Source of the DNA: Bryopsis sp. KO-2023
Taxonomy: Eukaryota > Chlorophyta > Ulvophyceae > Bryopsidales > Bryopsidaceae
Reading direction: 5' to 3'
Assembly (NCBI GenBank): GCA_030272585.1
Contig: BSYQ01000002.1
Span: 1,674,001 to 1,738,000 of the forward strand
DNA: 64,000 nucleotides
In this document: positions 43,582-53,669 of the stretch, in pieces
Numbering within the stretch: position 1 is the stretch's first letter
How the letters are laid out: the number at the start of each line of letters is the position of its first letter
Translations under genes and position numbers: made by a program
Notes under the pieces: model-generated
The model's input: only the letters and a program-made list of their open reading frames with translations
Databases searched by the model: none
Told to the model about the DNA's origin: nothing

Positions 43582-46500
43582 ACTATTTTTTATGAAGTTA
43601 AAGGTGTTGTTTTGCGTAAAGTGTGAACATAAATCCGCGCAACCTTGGGCATTAGTTTCAAGTCGTGGACTTACGTAATTGACCTCGGTAGTTCAGTACA
43701 TTAGCATATCAATTTTTTGCGTTTAAAGCGAGTAGCTCCGTGGACGAGAAAAAGGATATTGAAAATTACACCAGCGAGAACGGACATTTTTGTACGACAT
43801 ATTTTTCACTGAAGTCGTCATGACTAATAGTCGTCATGACTACAAACGTCACAATTGAGTTCGTTATGACTAAGGACGTCTTTTGAGTTGGTTATTATGG
43901 GATTTGTTTGGTTTTTTCAGCAGCTTCGATAGTAGTCGAGAAACGTGATTTCGTACGACTAAAGTCGGACGAGCAGATAGTTCCTGATCTCTCGCAGTCT
44001 GCCAACCTGTACGAGCCTCGGACGAGATTGAGGGTATAAATCTAGTAGCTAGGGACTACTCTGTAGGTTATCGAAACATGTTTAAGGCTCGTTTTATTTG
44101 TTGTCGAGTCGAAAATTTCGACATGTTTTCTGAGCAAACCGTCTCCTTTAGTCTTGTTTTCCGCCCAACCTCGGTCGTTGGACCGTGTACTCTTCCTCCG
44201 TCAGAAGGAACCAACCAAAATCCGCGAGAAGAGCAAACCTTCCAGGGGTTAATTATTTTTTGTTACCTCTCGTAATTCGCTTTTGAACACTAGCAAGAAC
44301 TTGTCAAATGTTTTTATAAAGACATCATACTGAGTTCAAGGAGTTGCTGAAAGTAGCGAAATTTGTAGGAGTAGGATGACATAGGAAAAGAGGATTGCCG
44401 AGTCAGGACACGGAGACTAATACTGGGAGGGAACCTACAGACTCTAGGACATTATTGGGTAAAGACTAGATGGATTTACATATGTAACGGTGCTACGTCG
44501 CTAAAAAAAAAGATGTCTTAAGATTTACAAAAGCTCATAACTAAGAGCTATGAGCTACGTTGACAAGATCGTATATCGGGCCAGTTCATTATCTTTCGAG
44601 CTCGTGGCCATCATTTCTTGAAGAAACCATCAAAGTTATAGTGAAGATTTTGAAGAAAGATTGTTTTGTGTAGGTTGATATCCCCGATCCATAGGTTCGG
44701 CATACCACCATCCATCTTTTTGGAGGTTGCTTACCATTTTGGTTACGTCAGTTCATTATCCATGGACAAATTTCCAACGTAATGATTCTAAGAGTGTTAG
44801 GAGATCCAAACAACATTAGGTACATCGTTACCGCTGCAGCAATTATCAATTGCGTCAAATCCGAGCCACAGTTTCATAATTTATAGGAGTCCTTCATTAA
44901 TATTAGTTTGATCGTGAGACGCACCCCTCTTGATACATCATTGCTATGGTGATTTCGTCCATGACTACCCACTTGTGTGTTGCATGCAAGATTAGGATAT
45001 AGTGTAGACCTCGAGGTTTGTAGACTTTGAGATAATTTTGGAGTTGAGCCAGTGCTACAGTCCTTAGAGGCGGTGTGGGCGGCGAATTCTTACTTGGCCG
45101 GGATGATACTCGATGAAATACCCTTCGATCACAATACATTGACCATCAACTCCTTTCAATCACATTTCCTTGCCGAGGTAAGGGGGGTCCCCAACATCTA
45201 CTTCAAGATCCCCAAGGCGGGCTTTCAATGTAGTGTGCCCGGATTGATCAAACGCACCCACATCTATAAAAAAGTTGAGGGTGGGGATATTGAACTTTCT
45301 AATGTCGCAACTTGTTTCATATCTAGCAAGAATATTTCCTTTTTTTCTTTGAGAGGTCGTTGCGAGGTGGCCGCAACCACAATTTTGGTAGCAAGTTTTT
45401 ATAAAGACACACGTGTCCTTAAGGTGAGAGGGAATTCCATATCGATTTATGCATCTATTACTAAGCGAATAGAAGTTACATGACAACAAAGGTGTGTACG
45501 TGGAAACCCTCAGGTGTTTTGAGAGAGGACTATCTGTTTTGTTCATTCTAACACAGAGGGCGTGTAGATTAATTAAAGCTCCGAAGATACTCTATTTTCG
45601 TGCGGCAAGAGAATAAATGTTGGAATTGACTAGATCTTGCTTGTTCAAAATGTATACATAGAGTCGTAACTCTTGTTTTAAAGGGACCAGATAAATTAGT
45701 TGAAACTTGAAGGAACCAAACTGATCTCTGCTGCATATAATTTCCAAGCATCAATGGGAAAGTCTTAAGATCGTATAAGAGTTGTGAACAATGGGTAGCC
45801 CGATGTGTCTTTGATGTTGGGATTCCCCCTCAACCAAAAGCGGAATCATTTTATTGGGCGAAAACTTCTTTGTTTCTTACTAGGTAAGGAGGTGATAAGT
45901 TTCAATATATGTCTCTTGGTGGTAGATTGTTCGAGGTCGCCGTTTTGTCCTATTAAAAGGGATTGGGTTCTATTTTACGAGAGGTTAGAGCGGGCCTTGA
46001 TGTAGTTTCGAGTTGCAATGTGGGCTCATTTGTTTTTATTGTGCCATACACCCTATCGGAGGCGTCGTGAAAGGGTATAGCTTTCTCCACAAGATTTGAT
46101 AATTCTCGAGGGGAAGTGCCATCTCTACACCTTCGAGGATTGGATTTAACTTGTCAAAGCCACGTTTGAGAATATGACCCACAAAGCAGTGTTCAGAATT
46201 CGTTGCAAACAAATCCACCGGGAATAAAGAACTCCTGTAACTTTTCGGCGACCTTCAATATTGTAAATATCTTATACCTAAGATGGAAGATTGCATGAGA
46301 GCCACGCTGACCATGGACCTAAACAAAGATTGACATAGTCAAGATAAAAGTACATAATTATGCTTAGTTGTTCACTAAATCTTCTCGACGAGCTCAAGTG
46401 TGTCGAATACCCCGAGGCATTTGTTCAATAAATTGCGAATAAAGAAATATGGGGATTGTTCATCACGTGTTTCATCTTGTACACATCCAAACAGGGAGTA

Positions 46501-49500
46501 TCAACTCAACTACCACTTTGAGAACGCCCGGGTCTTTAGGTAAAAGTTGCCTTGTTTTTCCTTGTAGTTCTCTCCCCCCCAATTTGAAGGAAGGGGTACA
46601 TTGCATGTCAAGCAAAAATACGCGTTGAGCATGTTTTTCACCACCCAAAATGTTGTCATTGTAGATGCGAACATCAGGATCCTTAAGCAATGGTGTGAAC
46701 TCTTGAATCGCTTCCAAGGCGTTATCATATCCCTAACGTCAACAATTTTTGATGAATTTCCATGTAGAGTGTCAAGAACTTGTCTTTTTTCCCCTCCGCA
46801 AGTATTTAATTGTGGAGCTAGCCGATAACATATGTAGCTCCATATCGGGCCAGAATATACTTTGAACACTCATGGATTATCGTTACTCAACCTTCGATTT
46901 GCCTTCTTTCTTTATTCTCTTCGTTTCTTCGTTGTGTTCTCAACACCTTGGCCACTCACGACCTTTTTTTCCTATTTATCATGTGCCATTTACCACTTAG
47001 GGATTGAAAAATCTAGTTTTCATATTTCAGGGTAGAGTGGTAGTGTCACGTTTTTTGTTTGGGTGTGTATTAGTGAAACCGAAGAGCCTTGTAGACTTGA
47101 CCTGTGCTAGTTTTCTAAAGAGAAGAGATAGAACATGCGCTCATTTGTTTGTAGGCTTTTAACGAGGAGATGAAGGTCCTTTTTTTTCAACAATGCAAAT
47201 GAAAGCTTGAAGTTTAATCAATAAAACTTGATAATTGAAAATCTTTCTGAAGGTTTATAGAGGATGTACTTTTTGAATATAGTCATTACAAAATCGAAGT
47301 GAAATTGTTAACGAAATCTATCGAGTCCTTTTATGTATAACTTTTTATATAGTGTAGGAAAGACGCCCGAAATTGACCTTGGAAAGGAGTTGATCGGACT
47401 AAACATAGAAAAATTCGACCAAGACTTTTGAACGTCGACCATAACGAATTATCTGTATTTATAAATGCTTACTATTATTATTTATCTTATGTTAGTTGAC
47501 AGAAAATATTAGAGAAAAATTGATCGATCTTTAGACAAAAGGGCTCGCAACTTCAAGCTTTTGAAAACATATGAGCAGAAACTTTTTGATATATTTATAA
47601 CTTTCTTCGGGTGAAGAGCTAGACACTTTGAAGTCGATGCGAAAACAATGACTACGATCCACCACGCAATACAAAAGGCATAATACCCTCTAATTATTAA
47701 AAAGCTTGATAGAATAGATTTGAAGCGATAATTATCAACCCTATTTATTTTGATAGAAAATACGAGTACCGTCACATGACACACCCCATGCTTATGCGGC
47801 AATTATTACCGATTGATTCTTGAAAGAAAAATAGAGAGGACTCAATTCCGTATGAGGTAAAAGGAACCAAATTCTCTGACCGAATTATTGTTGATCCAAA
47901 GATTAGAGGGTTACTCCGAAAATACTGTGGTGACATTAAAAAGGAGTGGGGTGAGGTGAATAGGGTGACTAAATAGTGCACCAAGCAAAAAAAAAGCTTG
48001 ATCCAAGAAAAAAAAGGGATGTTATACATCTCAAACGAATGCTTCCAAGAAACGGTATGCAGAACAAGGGCCCTTCGCACACCCAACATTTTTGAAACAC
48101 CATCTCATTTCCGTGATATGTATTTTTTCAAAGTTTCAAAGAGGATTGAGTAACTACCCCTAAGCAGCTTGGGATAACAAACGTCTTTCCCGATTGAAGA
48201 ATCTAGTCACCTGGATAATGGATAGTCCATATTCAGACCCCACGCCCTTAGATCTCGGATACATTGGGCAAGTATGGATAGCGTTCCGGAACATGGATAC
48301 AAAACGATACGATATGAAAGGGTCCAAAGGACAGAAAAGTAATCTTTCGTTTACAACTTCTTGCATCTAGATGCAATGAATTTAGTTGGAACACAAAAAC
48401 CCATTCTTTTGGTATCACGGTTAATGTTGCGACAAGTAACTCATTTAAACCTAAAAATATCTTGTAATTTTTGCACGGCGCCAAAATATATTGTGCAATG
48501 TTACGTTTGATTTTACTTCAAATCATAAAAAAGGTGTAAAAAAGTTCTCTTTCTTTTAAAGTATTTTTAATCGGAATTAGTTAACTCCCCACGAGCGACT
48601 ATATTCTATTTTAATTTAGATGCAGGGATTAAACTAGACTGCAATTAGGGAGGTGGCAATTACTCAGACCCCCTGATGGGGGACATTCCCACTCCTACGG
48701 AATAGAAGATCAAGGTTTGTAAGATCGTGGAGGCTGGGATTGTGGGGGATAATGTTCAGTTTCAGGAGGACGACAGGAGGTTGGGGGGTAAGCATAAGGG
48801 TGGTAAGAGTATTGGGGGGAAGAGGGGGAGGGTAAGACTGTTGTTGTTTGTAGTATGGGCGGGATGGATTACCAGACGCACCCGGGGAACGACCTCGACG
48901 TGCTTGAAAGTTCCTTTGTGGGTAGGTAGCCTATAGGGCGTTGTCTTGAGGTTGTCGACGAGATTGATTTCCAGATCGAGAAGGATGCTCTAGAGGTTCT
49001 TGAATTCCTGGGTAGGTTCCCGGGGATGTTGTGCCGAGCCACTGGAAGCTGGGTTAGGGTTAGGAGGAGTATCAAAAAGGAAGTTTATAGTTGGAGCAGC
49101 CGTAGTGTGTTTGGTAATTCCGTCGTCCAATTGGTGAAGAAAAGAAGTAGTAGTGACAGAGCTGAGAGGTAAAGAGATGTCATGGAAACGTGGTATTCTC
49201 TTGTGACAAATTGTGACGAGACTTTGGTTGTGGTTGTGGTAGAACAACACGCCCGATGAAACGATCGAATAAACTTACAAAATATACAAGTCGGATGTAT
49301 CTCAAACGACAAGACCCCATTTGTACTCGTTTCTCCCTAATCCGGTACACAACTACCCAGGGTTACAACGATCCAAACTGATCTTCCCAAACTCCATAAT
49401 TGGCAGGCCCAAACCAAGTAAATCACCCAATCTACTTAGCCCCACAATAAACCAATCCGAAAATAAACTCTCCACTAAACACTCGCCACTAAACCCCCGT

Positions 49501-49545
49501 TCGATCCACAATCTGTCACACAAATCCTCCGAATGTGAAACCAAC
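43582..49545. other. Long AT-rich stretch with coding-like fragments
   Basis: No gene can be supported. TCGTCATGACTA-like motifs repeat near 43816-43870. On the minus strand at 46472-46869 two overlapping frames read in turn as GGEKRQVLDTLHGNSSK and then LLKDPDVRIYNDNILGGEK, like one protein with a frameshift. At 46036-46218 another short minus frame (GHILKRGFDKLNPILEG) looks protein-like. At 45.1-45.5 kb both strands are open for over 120 codons. These are best seen as decayed genes or chance. Confidence 0.35.
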
Positions 49546-49547
49546 TA

Positions 49548-49910
49548 CCGTAAAAGTCTGAAAATAAGCCCGGGCGTATAGAATAGTAAGCCCTAAAAAG
49601 TGGGCTTATACAAGGGCATGGGCTTATATTCGGGCGTGGGCGTATACACGGATCGACTTCGACTTCGTCGATCCAGTGGATGAAAGCGCGCCGAAGTTCT
49701 CCGTTTATGTTTCGGAACTGTCCAATGTGAGTATTAGGCAGTAATAGTCAATCGAACATGTTGCTGGGGATGCCATTGCGCGAGACGCGAGTTGTACGAC
49801 CAAGGGAGCGTATACACGGACCACAAGTGTTGTTTTTCGTACCGGGGCCTGTACAAAGGGGGGGGGGGGGGGCGTTATTTGAGGGGAGGCTTATTTTCAG
49901 ACTTTTACGG
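49548..49910. mobile_element. Pogo-like MITE with TA duplication
   Basis: Inverted repeats CCGTAAAAGTCTGAAAATAAG at the left and the exact complement at the right, flanked by TA (49546-49547 and 49911-49912). Counting the TA and the following CC, 25 bp match perfectly. Inner motifs GGGCTTATA and GGGCGTATAC recur near the left end, as in pogo/Tigger-type elements. A run of 14 G lies at 49859-49872. No transposase. Confidence 0.85.
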
Positions 49911-50234
49911 TATTATTAAAAGAAGTGGAGGAGCAATAAAATAAAAATGGAGAATTGGTTCAAAATCTAAAAATTATCAGCCATAACAACCAATCAAGCC
50001 ATCGGACCACCGCTTTGCCCACATGTTACCTTGCTCAGGTTTGAAGGGCGCTCATGTTGCAACGACCATAGTATAGGTGACCCACGGATCAATCCAACAC
50101 AAGGTAGATTCGATATAAGTGTCGATATAAGTGTCAATTTTTCTTGATATTCGAATAGAAAGGCAACTTGTTTTATGGGTCAAATCCGTTCAGCAGTTCA
50201 AGATGTTGTACCGTTAGTCTTGTTTACCCCGGAT

Positions 50235-50457
50235 CAGAGTTGTGCGCCGTTGCAACGGCGCACAACTCTGCGTCACACCAAAGTCGCTGCGTTGCAAGGT
50301 TCGCTCGCGTTTTGGTGCCTCCTCGTTTTAGGACTCAAATCACATCATTGAAAAATGTGTGAGAGTCGTGCCGACGTCGTTTTTGCGACAACGACAACGG
50401 CCGTTAACCGTTAACGGCCGTTGTCGTTGTCGCAAAAACGACTTCGGCACAACTCTG
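50235..50457. mobile_element. hAT-like MITE with two nested palindromes
   Basis: 223 bp, ends CAGAGTTGTGC...GCACAACTCTG, flanked by an exact 8-bp duplication CCCCGGAT (50227-50234 and 50458-50465). The first 36 bp form a perfect palindrome by themselves (CAGAGTTGTGCGCCGTTG and its complement). The last ~95 bp form a second one centred on GTTAACCGTTAAC. So the right TIR sequence occurs three times. No coding capacity. Confidence 0.92.
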
Positions 50458-50690
50458 CCCCGGATAGATTACGTATCCGGGAAAATATCCAAAGTCTACG
50501 TTCTTGTTATTCATCCGTTTAAAATTAATACAACAAGCGAATAAGTGCACAAAGTCGAACAAATAACCAGATAACTCAATATCACAATTAAGAGATTTGA
50601 GTTGGGAACGAGGAGCTCTACAAAGAATCAACAAGATTGAATTTCCCCCGAGGGGAATGTGGTCGGAGGAGGCCCACGTTGTTTGCCATC

Positions 50691-50698
50691 TATTTAAA
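50691..50698 (+). promoter_or_regulatory. Possible TATA box
   Basis: TATTTAAA, 61 bp upstream of ATG 50759, a plausible core promoter for the gene candidate there. The hAT-like MITE ends about 230 bp further up. Confidence 0.4.
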
Positions 50699-50758
50699 GG
50701 TCGGCAAATAGTGGATTCTACTACTCACTCGCACTTTGTGACACCTACTTCCGTTGCA

Positions 50759-51175
50759 ATGGCTTCACACTTTTCATCAATCGACACACTCACAACAAGA
50801 GCAGGATTTCACTTGGTTTGTTTCTTAAAACCACCACAAAAGGCCACAACTGCGCAACTTAACGCACTTATGGGACATCTATAAACGCTCGTTTCAAACC
50901 AAAGTGCTGTGCAAGACGCACAAAAGGATCTTAGGGACGAGCTCGCGACCTTATCGGCGACCACTACCGCCGATGTACTCTCCTTTCTGACGTTGTTTGT
51001 CTATGCAGAGCCCGCAGTGGCCTTATGCTTGGTTTTCGATAAGGCGTTGGCTCAAAGAAAGGGGACCCAGTCGACATGTACCATGACCCCTGCAAGCTTC
51101 GACACAAATGCTTTTCTATTTGGTTATTGCCTTGATAGGGTATTGTTTGATGCGCACGATCGACTTGAGCACTAA
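50759..51175 (+). pseudogene. Unknown gene candidate with one in-frame TAA
   Basis: ATG 50759 (MASHFSSIDT) starts a frame that stops at TAA 50882-50884 after 41 codons, then goes on in the same frame for 96 codons to TAA at 51175. Both parts look protein-like: LKPPQKATTAQLNALMGHL before the stop, and NQSAVQDAQKDLRDELATLS then a hydrophobic segment (VLSFLTLFVYAEPAVALCLV) after it. A Gln codon (CAA) would fit the stop position. Options are a fresh nonsense mutation, readthrough, an intron, or a sequencing error. No family recognised. A further frame (51108-51497) overlaps the end in another phase. Confidence 0.4.
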
Positions 51176-51497
51176 GGAAGAACATAAAAATCAAGATAAG
51201 AAATTTGCCCCAAAAATTCTTGAGGAATCATGGGCTGTTTATAACCTAACGCGCAGCATTATTCTTATGCACCCCCACACAAACGCCATCCAGAAAGATC
51301 CTCGCAACATCAATGTTGGCTCTAACGTAACATTTGGGAAGATATTTTTATCTAGGTATACATATTTGGAGAGAAAAAAGAGAAAGAGAAAACAACTCAA
51401 TGTTGCACAAAATGATACCTATGTAAGTGAAAATGTTCAAATCTTCCTTGATTACAAAAGAGCGTTTCAAGTCACACTCGTTAGAGTGAGACTTTAG

Positions 51498-52850
51498 ATC
51501 AATTTTCAAAACCGTCGGGGAAAAATTCAGAAGGAGCTTCAAACGATGATCCCGAAGAAGGGATGAAGAGATTCTTCACTGTTTCGTGGGCTCTATAGTG
51601 GAACCAACTGCAAGTAGAGACTAAAATATTGAATGTGCCTTGTTATAATTTCGCGATCGGAACAAATGATGAAGAAAAATAGATATCAATAAAAGTGCAC
51701 ACAACCTAGAATTGCACTAAAAACATAATAAGCTTTTTCTTGCTGTTTTTCTTTTTCAGCTTACAAGATCTTACTAAGCTCTCCGCTTTTCTTTGTGGAC
51801 CCAACTGATGGGGTTACTACTTTCTTAACACCTGATTGACGAAGGTGTGGAAGAAAGGAGTGACTCCATCCCCCTCTTTGTATTAATCTTTTGCGGATCT
51901 GCTGCCTTCCTTGGATGTGGTAGCCGTCTCTCAGGCTCCCTCTCCGGAATCAAACCCTGATTTCCCGTCATCCTGGCTACGGTGGAGGGATGGAGGGTGG
52001 GCTTCTGGGCATCAAAAGCGTCCCGGGTGTTTCGAGGACCGTAAGGGAGCAGTGCGGGAGGCGACGAGTGTTGGATATTGGAAGGAATGTTTGTCGGTTG
52101 CAAAGATAGGGAAGTCTTGTAAGGGTTTGGTTTCTGTTGAACAACTCATAGAGTGATATTTGATCGCTCAACGTTAAGAGCTTTCGAGAGAAATTACTAT
52201 TGCCAGATGTTTGGTGAAGGGAGAAGGGAGAACGGTGAAGGGACAATACATAAGATATAACGCAATAATGCTAATAAGAGAAGTAAACATTGCTTTGAGA
52301 AAAAACAATAACGACCATACGGACCGCTTAGTCCTCTATTGTTTGTGTTGTTTTGTTTTTATGGATACATAGGCACTACGTTTGAGAAGTTAGTGGAGAT
52401 TCGGAAAAACTTGCTTCCTAGAATAGGAGGGTAGTTAATCAACCATTGAATATTTTGACGACTTAGAAATCTATGCAAGTTCCGCGGTTAATTTGAAAAA
52501 AGAGTGCTAGATGAGCAGGGCTCTCAATGAGTTTAAGATTCAGTCGGCACAAATGTTTTGAGTCAATAATTCGATGGGGCACTCATGCAAAGTCAGTCCT
52601 CGAAGGTATTTTATTCCAGATTCTTCAAGGCGGATAGATGAAAAAATATGTTTGGATAGAACAAAATAGAAAAATGAGTGAACCCGAAACGAGAAGACGG
52701 CTCAAACAAGAGTCTTCTTCGAGAGCTAAGCGCATTTGGAGCTCTTAGCTCAGAGGTCAAGATAAGCTCAAAGCCTACTTGGGAAAAAGCTCGGGAGGTT
52801 GAGAAAGAGGAAATCAAAAGCGGTTGTCATCGCCTCCCGTTCTCAACTAA
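51498..52850. other. Unassigned sequence
   Basis: No gene recognised. A short frame near 52675 begins MSEPETRRRLKQE and another reads EKAREVEKEEIKS; either could be an exon of the next gene, but no splice pattern can be fixed. Confidence 0.3.
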
Positions 52851-52919
52851 GAACCAAGCTTGGAACAAGCCGGACTTCGTTGTTCTAATTCCGCTCTCAT
52901 CAGCAGATCTCATATTTGT

Positions 52920-53669
52920 ATGGCGTGTTGCTATGACGAAGTAACCAGTCCTACACCTCGACCAAGAACGAAGAAGACGAGAGTGGTAGACCCAAAGCGG
53001 ACCGCTCTGTTGAACAAAGCTGCTCGACCATACCAGAGGGGACTTCCCCTGTCAGCATCGGCAGCAACACTGGAGACGGAGGTCGACCCGGACGGGACAG
53101 AAGGGACATCAAGCAAGGCGGGAAACCCGTTGGGGACAGGCAGCACACCTATAGCAACGACGGAAACGGGAAACACGACAGGAGCGATAGAAGTCACGGT
53201 TGACGCCAACCTCCCGGGCTGCTTGGTGTGCTCTGCCACGGGAAGGCCCGTCTGCCCCCAATATAATTATCTTGTTGGGTGCAAGCGGCACATAACATGT
53301 CTGCCACACAATGCGGGACTGCGCTTAGGAGCTTGGGTGGTTTGCTTCCATCGAGAAGTTGGCTTCTTCCATGAGAACGAAGACGTGGTGCAAAGTACCC
53401 AGACGCCCCTCCTCGGCAACAATGTGGAACCTGTACCAGATCTCGACGCACCCTTCCCGGCCGAAAATTGCCCCGCTTGCTTGAAGCAAGCGATACGAAA
53501 GCAGTGGTCGAGGAGGTTGAAGCAGATCGTCAACCAGTACAGCGGGCTCTATTTCGTGCGTACAGGGTTCAGACCCATGTACCAAAAGAAGGTTCGAGAA
53601 AGCAAGTGGCTTCCGACTAAGGGATTTTTCAGTGTTTCAACGATAGGGGGTTGGTTCGTGGGTGGTTAG
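52920..53669 (+). CDS. Cys-rich hypothetical protein, 249 aa
   Basis: Open from 52851; the first ATG is at 52920 (MACCYDEVTS). Residues 10-95 are Pro/Thr/Gly-rich and probably disordered. Residues about 100-150 carry closely spaced Cys and His (GCLVCSATGRPVC, GCKRHITCLPH, VVCFHREVGF), and CPACLKQ follows near 184, a pattern that could bind zinc. The C terminus is basic (QWSRRLKQI). The segment is visibly richer in GC than its surroundings and has fairly even codon use, which favours real coding. It may be one exon of a larger gene. No named family recognised. Confidence 0.45.
   Translation: MACCYDEVTSPTPRPRTKKTRVVDPKRTALLNKAARPYQRGLPLSASAATLETEVDPDGTEGTSSKAGNPLGTGSTPIATTETGNTTGAIEVTVDANLPGCLVCSATGRPVCPQYNYLVGCKRHITCLPHNAGLRLGAWVVCFHREVGFFHENEDVVQSTQTPLLGNNVEPVPDLDAPFPAENCPACLKQAIRKQWSRRLKQIVNQYSGLYFVRTGFRPMYQKKVRESKWLPTKGFFSVSTIGGWFVGG

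Noticed and set aside
45052..45546. Overlapping frames of 126-143 codons on both strands
   Set aside because: Neither strand gives a recognisable protein; cannot choose between them.
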